This document shows positions 7,150-16,364 of a stretch of 64,000 nucleotides of DNA, in pieces. The DNA lies in the NCBI RefSeq assembly GCF_025148785.1, contig NZ_CP102271.1:400001-464000 (forward strand). Reading direction: 5' to 3'. Both the position numbers and the translations under genes were made by a program. The DNA comes from Catenibacterium mitsuokai. GTDB lineage: Bacteria; Bacillota_I; Bacilli_A; Erysipelotrichales; Coprobacillaceae. Positions within the stretch are counted from its first letter, which is position 1; each line of letters begins with the position of its first letter. The notes under the pieces are model-generated. The model saw only the letters and a program-made list of their open reading frames with translations, was not told where the DNA came from and ran no database searches.

Positions 7150-7605
7150 TTATTTATTAAGTTTTTTCTGGTATTCTTTTAAGTCTTCTATGACGTTCTC
7201 TATTGTATCATATACCCAGCCAATCATTTCATCAGGAATATGCTGACTATAGAGGTCAGATAACTCTCTATGGAATTGATTATGAACCTCTAATGCCTGA
7301 TATCCTTTATCAGTAATACGTAGATATGTGACACGATGATCCGCCGACGAACGTTCTCTTGTAAGAAAACCTTTATTCACAATAGTTTTTACATTAGTCG
7401 TTAATGTTCCTACAGTTACCTTCAATGTCTTTGCAACATTTGTCATAGTAGGAAACTGCTGCTTACTTACAGCCTCTATAATATGCATTTCATTCATTGA
7501 TAACTCAGGAAAAGGACTATACTTAATATAATCTTCCTGTACTTTAATGGCGAGTTTAAAAACTGTATTAATAGAATCCATTAAATTATTCTTTTTCGCG
7601 TCCAT
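7150..7605 (-). CDS. fabT: MarR-family regulator of fatty-acid synthesis, FabT-like
   Basis: A 151-residue MarR protein. The winged helix lies at about 35-105 (TMTNVAKTLKVTVGTLTTNV is the recognition helix region; SADHRVTYLRITDKG is the wing). It is the last gene of the fab/acc gene run, 54 nt beyond birA. In streptococci and lactococci FabT represses fab genes, helped by acyl-ACP. The palindromes near acpP-accB and bioY fit its known box. The symbol rests on family plus context; another MarR role cannot be excluded. The 3' end abuts the IS relic, and I see no clear terminator. Confidence 0.78.
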   Translation of the reverse strand: MDAKKNNLMDSINTVFKLAIKVQEDYIKYSPFPELSMNEMHIIEAVSKQQFPTMTNVAKTLKVTVGTLTTNVKTIVNKGFLTRERSSADHRVTYLRITDKGYQALEVHNQFHRELSDLYSQHIPDEMIGWVYDTIENVIEDLKEYQKKLNK

Positions 7606-7659
7606 AATTCCACTCCTTGACTCTATTCTACAATTTTATCACATATTTGAGAAGACTAA

Positions 7660-8328
7660 TTATATACGACCTAATGATAATTCATTTAAAAGAATCGTAT
7701 GCTTTTTCTTATTTTCATCCTCTATCACAAGATGACAATTCTCATCGAGATATAAGAATTTCACTAAACCATATTCTTTATAGGGAATTGTCTTACCTCT
7801 TAAATAAGAATGACGATTCATGCCATCTAATAAAGATGCAAAAGGCATATGAAGCATATTCTTAAACGTATCAATAATATTCAACATCAGCTTTTCTTTA
7901 TCAATAGGATGATTTATCACATCAGATAGAGAATAGTAAGAACCCTTACTTATATTTAATCCTGTCCCAATAATAATACCCTGTAAAGTATTCTCATAAA
8001 TCGTCTCTACAAGAATACCTGCAATCTTCTGATTATTTACATATATATCATTGGGCCACTTAATGAATGCATTGATCTGTTTCATTCTTAGAACTGTCAC
8101 AATCGCATAAGCCATAATGGCAGACACCTTTAAAGGATCCACGTTCTGTTTCATATAATAACTAAAGAGAAGCTGTTCATTCTTATCTGCCTCCCAGATA
8201 TGATTAGAACGTCCTCGACCATGAGTTTGATAATGTGCACGGACAATTGTATCATCATCTAATTCCTGATAATGATCATGAATATACGTATTAGTAGAAT
8301 CAATTTCTTCAAATTCTATATATTTCAT
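7660..8328 (-). CDS. birA: Biotin-protein ligase BirA, monofunctional
   Basis: A 222-residue ligase with the catalytic motifs THGRGRSNHIW (biotinyl-AMP loop, about residue 35) and KWPNDIYVNNQKIAGILVET (about 88-107). It starts directly with the catalytic domain and lacks the N-terminal helix-turn-helix of bifunctional BirA, so it should not regulate biotin genes. Its job here is to biotinylate AccB, encoded upstream in the same operon. The start codon overlaps the fabZ stop (TGATG). Together with bioY this indicates a biotin-scavenging cell. Confidence 0.92.
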   Translation of the reverse strand: MKYIEFEEIDSTNTYIHDHYQELDDDTIVRAHYQTHGRGRSNHIWEADKNEQLLFSYYMKQNVDPLKVSAIMAYAIVTVLRMKQINAFIKWPNDIYVNNQKIAGILVETIYENTLQGIIIGTGLNISKGSYYSLSDVINHPIDKEKLMLNIIDTFKNMLHMPFASLLDGMNRHSYLRGKTIPYKEYGLVKFLYLDENCHLVIEDENKKKHTILLNELSLGRI

Positions 8329-8756
8329 CAGTCACCAATCGCAAAAGTGAGTTCAGCCTGTACAACAGTTTTACCATTGACTGTTGCTTTTGCTTCACCA
8401 ATACCAATCTTACCTCTCATTCTTGTGAGTGTGCATTCTAATTCCATCACATCTCCAGGAATGACCTGTCCTTTAAACTTACATTTATTGATTCCTGCAA
8501 AGAAGACAATCTTACCTTGATGTTCTTCCTGACTTAATATCGCAATACATCCAGTCTGTGCTAAAGCTTCTACAATCAATACACCTGGCATCACATGATG
8601 CTCAGGGAAATGACCCATAAACTGCATTTCATTCACACTTACACACTTAATGCCCTTCGCATATTCTCCTGGCTTATAATCAGTAATACGATCTACAAGC
8701 GCAAATGGATAACGATGAGGATTAATCTTCGCAATTTCATTACTATTTAGTTCCAT
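8328..8756 (-). CDS. fabZ: 3-hydroxyacyl-ACP dehydratase FabZ
   Basis: A 142-residue hot-dog-fold dehydratase. HRYPFALVDRI opens the fold, and GHFPEHHVMPGVLIVEALAQ holds the catalytic His (about 49) and Glu (about 63). The chosen ATG at 8756 has AAGGAG 6 nt upstream and lies inside the 3' end of fabF; a longer reading from 8798 has no support. FabZ makes trans-2-enoyl-ACP. There is no FabA, FabM or FabN here, so the route to unsaturated chains must use another isomerase. Confidence 0.94.
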   Translation of the reverse strand: MELNSNEIAKINPHRYPFALVDRITDYKPGEYAKGIKCVSVNEMQFMGHFPEHHVMPGVLIVEALAQTGCIAILSQEEHQGKIVFFAGINKCKFKGQVIPGDVMELECTLTRMRGKIGIGEAKATVNGKTVVQAELTFAIGD

Positions 8757-9993
8757 TGTCATACTCCTTAAATATAATACTTGCATTATGTCCACCAAAA
8801 CCTAATGAATTACTCATCACATAATGAAGATCTTTCTTAACACCGATATTTGGTACTACATTTAAATCACATTCTTCATCCTTTACCTGATAATTCAAAG
8901 TAGGAGGAATAAAGTTATGCTTTAAGGCCAATACTGATAGTACTGCTTCAATACCCCCGGCAGCCCCTAAACAATGTCCTGTATGACCTTTAGTAGAACT
9001 TACCGCAAGTTTGTATGCATGTTCCTTAAATACTGATTTAATCGCTTCAGTTTCACATAAATCATTTAAATGAGTAGAAGTACCATGCGCATTAATATAA
9101 TCAATCACATCATAACTGATACCTGCATCATCTAATGCATTCTGCATGGCATAGGCACCACCTTCACCATTAGGAAGTGGGGCAGTAATATGATGGGCAT
9201 CACAGCTTACACCATAACCAGTCATTTCACCATAAATATGTGCGCCTCTCTTTAAGGCGTGTTCTAATTCTTCAAGAATAAGAATACCGGCTCCTTCACC
9301 CATAACAAAACCATTTCTTTCTTTATCAAAAGGAATAGAAGCACGATCAGGATCAGTGGCATCACTTAAAGCCTTCATAGAAGTAAATCCACCAATGCCT
9401 AAAGGAGTCACAGATGCTTCACATCCACCAGCAATCATGACATCCTGATAATCATCACGAATATTTCTAAATGCATCACCAATCGCATTTGTACCACCTG
9501 CACAAGCAGTCACTGGGCAGGTACATAACCCTTGTGCATGATAAGCAATCGCAATATGACCCGCTGCTAAGTTAGAAATAGTCATAGGAATAAAGAAAGG
9601 AGATACTCTATCAAAACCTCTCTTTTCTCCTGTCTGATAGTTCTTTTCAATAGAACCTAAACCACCAATACCACTTGATACAATCACTCCAAAACGATGA
9701 GAATCAATGTTGTTGATATCAAGACCACTATCAAGCATTGCTTCGTGAGATGCAATCATCCCCATCTGAATAAAGCGGTCCATCTTCTTCGCTTCTTTCT
9801 TATCAATATACTTTGTGACATCAAAGTCTTTAACTTCACCTGCAAGAGTGACCTTCATACCTTTTGTATCAAATAAAGAAATAGGCGCAATACCACATCT
9901 TCCTTCTTCAATAGATTTCCATGTTTCTTCTACATTATGTCCAATAGGATTAATAGTTCCTATACCTGTTACTACTACTCTACGTTTTGTCAT
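8743..9993 (-). CDS. fabF: 3-oxoacyl-ACP synthase II FabF
   Basis: A 416-residue condensing enzyme with the Cys-His-His triad: Cys in VTACAGGTNAIGDAF (about 164), His in NAHGTSTHLND (about 305) and His in KGHTGHCLGAAGG (about 341). The ATG at 9993 follows AAGGAGGAGCTT. It elongates acyl-ACP with malonyl-ACP. It is the only FabF/FabB-type synthase in the operon, so it must serve both saturated and unsaturated intermediates. It overlaps fabZ by 14 nt. Confidence 0.95.
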   Translation of the reverse strand: MTKRRVVVTGIGTINPIGHNVEETWKSIEEGRCGIAPISLFDTKGMKVTLAGEVKDFDVTKYIDKKEAKKMDRFIQMGMIASHEAMLDSGLDINNIDSHRFGVIVSSGIGGLGSIEKNYQTGEKRGFDRVSPFFIPMTISNLAAGHIAIAYHAQGLCTCPVTACAGGTNAIGDAFRNIRDDYQDVMIAGGCEASVTPLGIGGFTSMKALSDATDPDRASIPFDKERNGFVMGEGAGILILEELEHALKRGAHIYGEMTGYGVSCDAHHITAPLPNGEGGAYAMQNALDDAGISYDVIDYINAHGTSTHLNDLCETEAIKSVFKEHAYKLAVSSTKGHTGHCLGAAGGIEAVLSVLALKHNFIPPTLNYQVKDEECDLNVVPNIGVKKDLHYVMSNSLGFGGHNASIIFKEYDNGTK

Positions 9994-10003
9994 AAGCTCC
10001 TCC

Positions 10004-10756
10004 TTACATAGCCATTCCACCATCTACATGAATGGTCTGTCCTGTAATATACTTTGCATCATCGCTTGCTAAGAATGCGATTGTCTTTGCGACATCCTCT
10101 ACATGTCCAAGTGTTCCTAAAGGAATAGATGCCTTTAAAACTTCTTTTACCTCATCACTTAATACATCTGTCATATCAGTTTCAATAAATCCAGGAGCCA
10201 CTGCATTCACAGTCACACCTCTAGGACCTAATTCTCTTGCAAGAGACATTGTCATACCAATAACACCTGCTTTACTTGCTGCATAGTTAACCTGTCCGGC
10301 ATTACCTATCACACCTACGACAGAAGATAAAGAAATAATATGACCAGACTTCTGCTTCATCATTAAACGGCTTGCCTGCTTCATACATAAGTAAGTTCCC
10401 TTAAGATTTGTATTAATAACGGCATCAAAGTCTTCAGTCTTCATTCTTAAAATTAACTGGTCTCTTGTAATCCCTGCATTATTCACAAGAATATCAAGAT
10501 GTCCAAAATACTTCTTGATACTCTTGAAGATGTTTTCTACATCCTCTTCATGAGAAATATCACCTTCAACACATAATACATCTCTACCAAGATCTTTAAG
10601 TTCTTTTACTAATTCTTCAGCTAATACTTTATTCTTTTCACTTGCACGATAATTGAGCGCAATATCTGCACCTTGAGTTGCAAGTTCCATCACTGTCGCA
10701 CGTCCAATACCTTTTAAACCCCCAGTGACAAGGGCAACCTTATTACTTAGTTTCAT
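10004..10756 (-). CDS. fabG: 3-oxoacyl-ACP reductase FabG
   Basis: A 250-residue short-chain dehydrogenase. TGGLKGIGRATV is the NADPH-binding loop; SLSSVVGVIGN holds the catalytic Ser; VNYAASKAG holds Tyr and Lys. NNAG follows LDILV, as in the family. The start at 10756 has TGGAGG 6 nt upstream inside fabD; the two genes overlap by 14 nt. It reduces 3-oxoacyl-ACP in each elongation cycle. Confidence 0.95.
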   Translation of the reverse strand: MKLSNKVALVTGGLKGIGRATVMELATQGADIALNYRASEKNKVLAEELVKELKDLGRDVLCVEGDISHEEDVENIFKSIKKYFGHLDILVNNAGITRDQLILRMKTEDFDAVINTNLKGTYLCMKQASRLMMKQKSGHIISLSSVVGVIGNAGQVNYAASKAGVIGMTMSLARELGPRGVTVNAVAPGFIETDMTDVLSDEVKEVLKASIPLGTLGHVEDVAKTIAFLASDDAKYITGQTIHVDGGMAM

Positions 10757-11666
10757 TGAATGCCTCCACACACTTCTGTAAAGAAGCCATATCTTCTACC
10801 TGATATGTCTTGATTTTTCTATCAATCTTACGGACAAAACCGCTTAGTACCTTACCAGGTCCAATCTCTATAATTGTATCCACACCATTATTGATCATCG
10901 TACGAATACTATCTTCAAAATAAACAGGACTCATGACCTGTTTCTCTAACATCTCCTGCACGCTGCAATCTTCTAATTCCTTACCAGTACAATTGAAAAT
11001 CACAGGGACATTCATTTCATGGAATGTAACATCTTTAAATACTTCATGAAGTCTTGTACTTGCATCCTTTAATAATTTTGTATGGAAAGGACCGCTTGTA
11101 TTTAAAGGTACAGCTCTTCTTGCACCATGATCCAACGCTTTCTGACCTGCTTCTTCTACTGCTTTCTTTTCTCCTGCAATAACTAACTGTCCAGGACAGT
11201 TATAGTTCGCAATAGAAACATAGCCATCACAGCCAACACATATATCAAGTAATGGCTCACGTTCAAGTCCAAGAATAGCCATCATGGCACTCTCAACACC
11301 TTCAGCGGCCTTTTCCATTGCGAGACCTCTTTCTCTTACAACTTGAATTGCGGTTTCAGGATCAAATACACCTGCTGCACTTAAAGCACTGTATTCGCCT
11401 AAAGACAAACCACATACATAATCAGGTGTAATTCCATTTTTCTTTAAAAGAAGAGTGGCCATATTCGCAACGGCTACCATCGCTGGCTGAGTAAAACGTG
11501 TCGTACTAATAGTCTTTTCATCACTATTAAACATGATATCCTTTAAATCAAAATCTAATTTCAAATTATCTAATAAGTTCTTACAGTCTTCATCATTTTC
11601 ATAAAAAGACTGTCCCATACCTACATATTGTGTTCCTTGTCCTGCATAGATAAAACCGAGTTTCAT
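10743..11666 (-). CDS. fabD: Malonyl-CoA:ACP transacylase FabD
   Basis: A 307-residue transacylase with FIYAGQGTQYVGMGQ at the N-terminus, the nucleophile Ser in GLSLGEYSALSAAG (about 89) and the partner His in SGPFHTKLL (about 192). It moves malonyl from CoA, made by AccABCD upstream, to AcpP. Start and the upstream stop overlap as ATGA; GGAGGG lies before it. Confidence 0.95.
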   Translation of the reverse strand: MKLGFIYAGQGTQYVGMGQSFYENDEDCKNLLDNLKLDFDLKDIMFNSDEKTISTTRFTQPAMVAVANMATLLLKKNGITPDYVCGLSLGEYSALSAAGVFDPETAIQVVRERGLAMEKAAEGVESAMMAILGLEREPLLDICVGCDGYVSIANYNCPGQLVIAGEKKAVEEAGQKALDHGARRAVPLNTSGPFHTKLLKDASTRLHEVFKDVTFHEMNVPVIFNCTGKELEDCSVQEMLEKQVMSPVYFEDSIRTMINNGVDTIIEIGPGKVLSGFVRKIDRKIKTYQVEDMASLQKCVEAFNETK

Positions 11667-12700
11667 ACAATACCCTCCATTAATTCATCAATCAGATCAC
11701 TTACATGTACAAGCTTGTCAATGCGATATCCGTTCGTGCCAGTAAATACAAGACCATTCTCACAATCACCATTCACCGCATTAATTAAAGCCTGAGTAAT
11801 ACAATAAGGAATAGACTTCATATCACAGCTCGCAATACATCTGAAACATCTCTTAATAGGATGTGTCTTTTCCATAAAAGGTGTCATAAAAGCACGTCCT
11901 GGCATACCTACAGGAGACTGTACAATTTGAATATCTTCCTTCTTGCCATTAATAAAATAATTCTTATACTCCATTGAAGCATCGCATTCATAAGTACCAA
12001 TAAAACGTGTACCCATCTGAACACCATCCGCACCTGCTTCTAACATCTCTTTAATATCATCATTGGTATAAATACCACCTGCGACAAACACAGGAATCGC
12101 ATGATTAAATAACTCTTCAAAGCCTTTCACAACTTCCTTAACATCTTTTAGAATATCCTTTAAAGAAGCACATGTATTCTCTAATAGTTCACCCTTCTTA
12201 AATCCAAGATGTCCACCTGCTTTATATCCTTCAATCACAATAAAGTCAGCTGTACGATTATATTGACGTTTCCACTTGTTTAATATCAAACGTGCGGCCT
12301 TACCAGAAGATACAATAGGCGCAATCGCTGTCTTTTCATCCACATATTCAGGTAGCTTTAAAGGAAGACCAGCCCCAGAAATGATTGCATCTACACCACT
12401 TTTTACAGCTTGTCTGACATGCTGTTCATAATCACTTAAGGCAACCATGACATTGACTGCCACCATACCGTTATTATTTGAAATCTCTTTAGCACGTTTG
12501 ATTTCTTCATCAATCGCTTCTAGATTCGCTTTCTTTGTATCTTTAAGAAAAGTAGGCTTTTTAAAACCAATCTGGGCTGTTGAAATAACACCCATTGCCC
12601 CTTTTTTAGCCACATTTCCAGCTAAAGAACTTAAGGAAACACCAACACCCATTCCTCCCTGAATTAAAGGGAGAGATAAAGAATGTGATCCTATTTTCAT
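11663..12700 (-). CDS. FabX-like / nitronate-monooxygenase-family flavoenzyme with a four-Cys motif
   Basis: A 345-residue TIM-barrel flavoprotein of the nitronate monooxygenase/FabK superfamily: [17 protein letters not shown] at the start, [22 protein letters not shown] and [14 protein letters not shown] bind FMN. It differs from its neighbour FabK by a C-terminal cysteine cluster, [18 protein letters not shown] (about residues 278-295). Helicobacter pylori FabX, which makes unsaturated acyl-ACP by dehydrogenation and isomerisation, belongs to this superfamily and carries a 4Fe-4S cluster. Placement between fabK and fabD, with no FabA/FabM/FabN, supports a similar role by inference. A plain nitronate monooxygenase is the alternative. 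Confidence 0.7.
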   Translation of the reverse strand: MKIGSHSLSLPLIQGGMGVGVSLSSLAGNVAKKGAMGVISTAQIGFKKPTFLKDTKKANLEAIDEEIKRAKEISNNNGMVAVNVMVALSDYEQHVRQAVKSGVDAIISGAGLPLKLPEYVDEKTAIAPIVSSGKAARLILNKWKRQYNRTADFIVIEGYKAGGHLGFKKGELLENTCASLKDILKDVKEVVKGFEELFNHAIPVFVAGGIYTNDDIKEMLEAGADGVQMGTRFIGTYECDASMEYKNYFINGKKEDIQIVQSPVGMPGRAFMTPFMEKTHPIKRCFRCIASCDMKSIPYCITQALINAVNGDCENGLVFTGTNGYRIDKLVHVSDLIDELMEGIV

Positions 12701-13632
12701 AGATGAACCTCCATCACGCGTTTCTTTTCTTCTTCATATTCTTTAAATAAACCTTCAATGATGTCTTTAAGACTTCTTTCTTCATGCACCATACCAGCAA
12801 CCTGACCACTCATTAAAGAACCAGTCTCTACATCACCTTCAAATACAGCACGTTTTAAAGAACCTAATGTATACTTCTCTAGTTCCATCATTTCGGCCCC
12901 TTCTTTTTCCTTCTTAATATAAGTACGTGCCATCTTATTCTTTAAGATACGTACAGGAGTTCCGGCAATACGTCCAGTTACTGTTGTATCAGTATCTTTT
13001 GCCTTGATAATCGCATTCTTATAGTTCTGGTGAATAGGACATTCTGTACTTGCAAGAAGAATAGTACCAACCTGTACACCATCCGCACCAAGTGCAACTG
13101 CCGCAAGAAGCTGTTTACCACTCGCAATCCCACCTGCAACAATCACAGGAATATTCACTGCAGCTTTGACCTGTGGTACTAAAGCCATAGTAGTCAATTC
13201 TCCCACATGACCACCAGATTCCGTACCTTCCGCAATAACGGCATCCACACCTGCTTTTTCCATACGTCTTGCAAGGGCAACGCTAGGTACTACAGGCATC
13301 ACAATAATACCTGCTTCCTTCCATTTCTTAATATAAATACCTGGATTACCCGCTCCAGTTGTTACTACAGGAACATTCTCTTCCACCACAATATCAGCCA
13401 TTTCTCCTGCTTGTGGATGTAATAACATCAAATTAACACCAAAAGGTTTATCAGTAAGTCTCTTTGCTTCACGGATATTCTCTCTTAACATCTCAGGAGA
13501 CATACCACCTCCTGCAATAAGTCCTAAACCACCTGCATTAGACACAGCTGCCGCAAAAGCACCTGTCGCAATATTAGCCATACCACCCTGAATAAGAGGG
13601 TATTTAATCTTTAATGTTTCATTTAACCACAT
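12697..13632 (-). CDS. fabK: Enoyl-ACP reductase FabK (FMN, NAD(P)H)
   Basis: A 311-residue flavin reductase. [20 protein letters not shown] opens the barrel; [12 protein letters not shown] and [20 protein letters not shown] with GADGVQVGT form the FMN site, matching FabK of streptococci. It does the last reduction of the cycle; there is no fabI or fabL in the operon. AAGGAG lies before the ATG, and its stop overlaps the next start (ATGA). Triclosan insensitivity is typical for the family. Confidence 0.92.
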   Translation of the reverse strand: MWLNETLKIKYPLIQGGMANIATGAFAAAVSNAGGLGLIAGGGMSPEMLRENIREAKRLTDKPFGVNLMLLHPQAGEMADIVVEENVPVVTTGAGNPGIYIKKWKEAGIIVMPVVPSVALARRMEKAGVDAVIAEGTESGGHVGELTTMALVPQVKAAVNIPVIVAGGIASGKQLLAAVALGADGVQVGTILLASTECPIHQNYKNAIIKAKDTDTTVTGRIAGTPVRILKNKMARTYIKKEKEGAEMMELEKYTLGSLKRAVFEGDVETGSLMSGQVAGMVHEERSLKDIIEGLFKEYEEEKKRVMEVHL

Positions 13633-13642
13633 AGTCTTCTCC

Positions 13643-14563
13643 TTACCACTCTATCAGATTGGCACCATAAGTCAGTCCTGCACCAAAACCAACACAGAGT
13701 ATCTTCATACCTCTTTTTAATAACTTCTTTTCATTCATCTCTCCAAGTACAAGAGGAATACTTGCAGCAGATGTATTACCATATTCATCGACATTCAGAT
13801 AAAACTTATCGGATGTTACTTTCATTTTCTTATAAACATGACGAATAATTCTTTCATTCGCCTGATGCACCACAAAGTAATCAATATCATCTTTAGTAAG
13901 TGATGCTTTCTCTAATACTTTCTCTATACACATAGGAAGAACTCTTGTCGCAAACTTAAAGACTTCTTTCCCTTCCATATGTAAATAATCATTCTTTAAA
14001 CCATAAAGCACTTCTTCATTGCCTTCTGATCCTTGATAATCACAAAATAATTTATTTTCTTTCTCTACGACAACAGCACCAGCCCCATCACCAAACAAGA
14101 TGCATGTTGTACGATCTTTCCAATCAATGAGATTTGAAAGCTGTTCAGCACCAATAATTAAGGCATAACGCTTATCACTTGTATAAAGTAATGAACGTGC
14201 CACGGATAATGCATAGACAAACCCACTACATGCCCCATTTAAATCAAACGCAAAGACATCATTATTTAAACCTAAACGTTCCTGTAAGAGACAGGCAATA
14301 GAAGGGGTATTATAGGGAGAAGACATTGTTGCCACAATAATGATTCCAATATCTTCTTTGTTGATGTTGTTTAATGCCTTTAAAGATGCCTTATAAGCCA
14401 TATCTATAAGTGTTTCATCTTTACATATATGACGTTTCTTGATACCAGTGCGGGGATAAATCCATTCATCACTCGTATCAACAATCTTTGATAGATCATC
14501 ATTAGTCAGTACATTCTCAGGTACATAATATCCTGTATCGATGATAGAAATACCTTTATCCAT
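13643..14563 (-). CDS. fabH: 3-oxoacyl-ACP synthase III FabH
   Basis: A 306-residue initiating synthase with Cys in [11 protein letters not shown] (about 111), His in [12 protein letters not shown] (about 232) and Asn in [10 protein letters not shown] (about 262). [17 protein letters not shown] is the conserved N-terminal block. The ATG at 14563 is preferred to the TTG at 14578 because a GGAG sits upstream and it gives the usual N-terminus. It starts chains from acyl-CoA and malonyl-ACP. It overlaps the end of accA. Confidence 0.94.
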   Translation of the reverse strand: MDKGISIIDTGYYVPENVLTNDDLSKIVDTSDEWIYPRTGIKKRHICKDETLIDMAYKASLKALNNINKEDIGIIIVATMSSPYNTPSIACLLQERLGLNNDVFAFDLNGACSGFVYALSVARSLLYTSDKRYALIIGAEQLSNLIDWKDRTTCILFGDGAGAVVVEKENKLFCDYQGSEGNEEVLYGLKNDYLHMEGKEVFKFATRVLPMCIEKVLEKASLTKDDIDYFVVHQANERIIRHVYKKMKVTSDKFYLNVDEYGNTSAASIPLVLGEMNEKKLLKRGMKILCVGFGAGLTYGANLIEW

Positions 14564-15494
14564 TCTTCCATTCTCCAATCTTACGATATCTGTTATATCT
14601 CTTACGTATTAAAGTATTTACATCCATTGGGACGAGAATATCTAACTGTTCTCTAATCACCTTACGTATATTTCTATATACACCTACAGGATTTGTAGTC
14701 ATACCACCTAGAGGTTCCTTGATGATTTCATCAATAATCCCATAATGATATAAGTCTTCTGCTGTCATCTTCATCACTTCGCATGCTTCCTCAATACGTT
14801 CTCCTTTCACATCCTTCCAAAGAATAGAGGCAAAACCTTCAGGAGACAAAACAGAATAAACCGCATTCTCTAACATAGCTAAGTGATCACCGATACTTAG
14901 GGCTAAAGCACCACCGCTTCCCCCTTCACCAGTAATAATCACAATAATAGGAACCTTTAAATCACTCATCATCATCAGACTCTGACCAATTGCTTCACCA
15001 ATACCATTCTCTTCAGAACTAATACCAGGATAAGCACCCGGAGTATCAATAAAAGTAATAATAGGACGATGGAACTTCTCTGCCTGTTTCATTAAACGCA
15101 TCCCTTTACGATACCCTTCAGGACTTGCCATACCAAACTGACACTTTAAATTCTCATCAATACTTCTTCCTTTTTGATGTCCAATAATTGTGACGGGCAT
15201 GTTATTAAACATCCCAATACCACCGACAATTGCCTGATCATCCTTGAAATAACGATCACCACGCATTTCTACAAACTCATCAAACACATGATCAATAAAC
15301 TCATGTATATGAGAACGTTCAGGCTTTCTCGCAAGATAAACACGATCATATGCACAAAGATGTGAATATGTCTCTTTCTTATAATCATTGATTGTTTCTT
15401 CAATCTTACTGGAATCTATTTCTCTATCATTCTTAATGACTGCAAGCTTCTTTTCTAGCTCTGCAATCTTTTCTTCCTTTTCCTTTAAAGACAT
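14556..15494 (-). CDS. accA: Acetyl-CoA carboxylase carboxyltransferase subunit alpha AccA
   Basis: A 312-residue carboxyltransferase half. RPERSHIHEFIDHVFDEF, then MRGDRYFKDD, GHQKGRSIDENLKCQFGMA, FIDTPGAYPGISSEENG and ITGEGGSGGALAL are AccA hallmarks, including the oxyanion Gly-Gly pairs. It pairs with AccD, encoded just upstream, to move CO2 from carboxybiotin on AccB to acetyl-CoA. AAGGAGG precedes the ATG. Confidence 0.95.
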   Translation of the reverse strand: MSLKEKEEKIAELEKKLAVIKNDREIDSSKIEETINDYKKETYSHLCAYDRVYLARKPERSHIHEFIDHVFDEFVEMRGDRYFKDDQAIVGGIGMFNNMPVTIIGHQKGRSIDENLKCQFGMASPEGYRKGMRLMKQAEKFHRPIITFIDTPGAYPGISSEENGIGEAIGQSLMMMSDLKVPIIVIITGEGGSGGALALSIGDHLAMLENAVYSVLSPEGFASILWKDVKGERIEEACEVMKMTAEDLYHYGIIDEIIKEPLGGMTTNPVGVYRNIRKVIREQLDILVPMDVNTLIRKRYNRYRKIGEWKNG

Positions 15495-15503
15495 AATTCC
15501 TCC

Positions 15504-16364
15504 TTATGCATGCATACGTAATAATAAAGCCAATGTGTCACGCATCTTCTCACGTTCCACAATCATATCTACAAAGCCATGATCCTCTAAGAATTCAGCA
15601 CGCTGGAATCCATCAGGTAGCTTTGTCTTCATAGTACTTTCAATAACTCTAGGTCCTGCAAAACCGACTAAAGCTTCTGGCTCTGCAATATTAATATCAC
15701 CAAGCATTGCGAATGATGCAGTGACACCACCTGTTGTAGGGTGTGTTAAATAAGAAATATAAAGAAGTCCAGCATCTAAATGACGTTTTAATGCAGCACA
15801 TGTTTTACCCATCTGCATTAAAGAGAAGATGCCTTCCTGCATTCTTGCACCACCACTTGATGTAAAAATAATTAAAGGCAATTTCTTTCTTGTTGCCATT
15901 TCAATGGCACGTGTAATCTTTTCACCAGCTACACTACCCATAGAAGCCATCATAAAACGATGATCCATCACAACGACAATCGTACGCATATGATCAATAC
16001 GACCACCTGCGACAACAACACCATCATGTAATCCTGTCTTATATTCATACTTCTCTAACTTTTCTTCGTAACCAGGGAATCCTAGAGGATTTCCTGATTT
16101 CATAGAAGTGTAGTATTCTTTATACTTGCCTGAATCAAATAACGCGTCTAAACGTGCATAAGCATCAATAAAGAGGTGATGACCACACTGTGGACATACC
16201 TGTAGATGATTCTTTAAATCAAGTGTACGAATTGTACTATTACAATTAGGACATGCCTGATATAACCCATCCGGCACTTCCTGTTTCTTGACTTTGTTGT
16301 CTTTATTTAAATAACGACGAAAGTCCTGTAACTGTTGCTTTCTTTTCTTCCAGATACTATCCAT
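15504..16364 (-). CDS. accD: Acetyl-CoA carboxylase carboxyltransferase subunit beta AccD
   Basis: A 286-residue subunit. The N-terminal zinc ribbon is visible as CPNCNSTIRTLD and CPQCGHHLF (about 35-65). MDHRFMMASMGSVAGEKITR and FTSSGGARMQEGIFSLMQM follow, the crotonase-type acetyl-CoA site. The start overlaps accC; I prefer the ATG at 16364 over the GTG at 16370 because GGTGAG is well spaced for it. Confidence 0.94.
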   Translation of the reverse strand: MDSIWKKRKQQLQDFRRYLNKDNKVKKQEVPDGLYQACPNCNSTIRTLDLKNHLQVCPQCGHHLFIDAYARLDALFDSGKYKEYYTSMKSGNPLGFPGYEEKLEKYEYKTGLHDGVVVAGGRIDHMRTIVVVMDHRFMMASMGSVAGEKITRAIEMATRKKLPLIIFTSSGGARMQEGIFSLMQMGKTCAALKRHLDAGLLYISYLTHPTTGGVTASFAMLGDINIAEPEALVGFAGPRVIESTMKTKLPDGFQRAEFLEDHGFVDMIVEREKMRDTLALLLRMHA

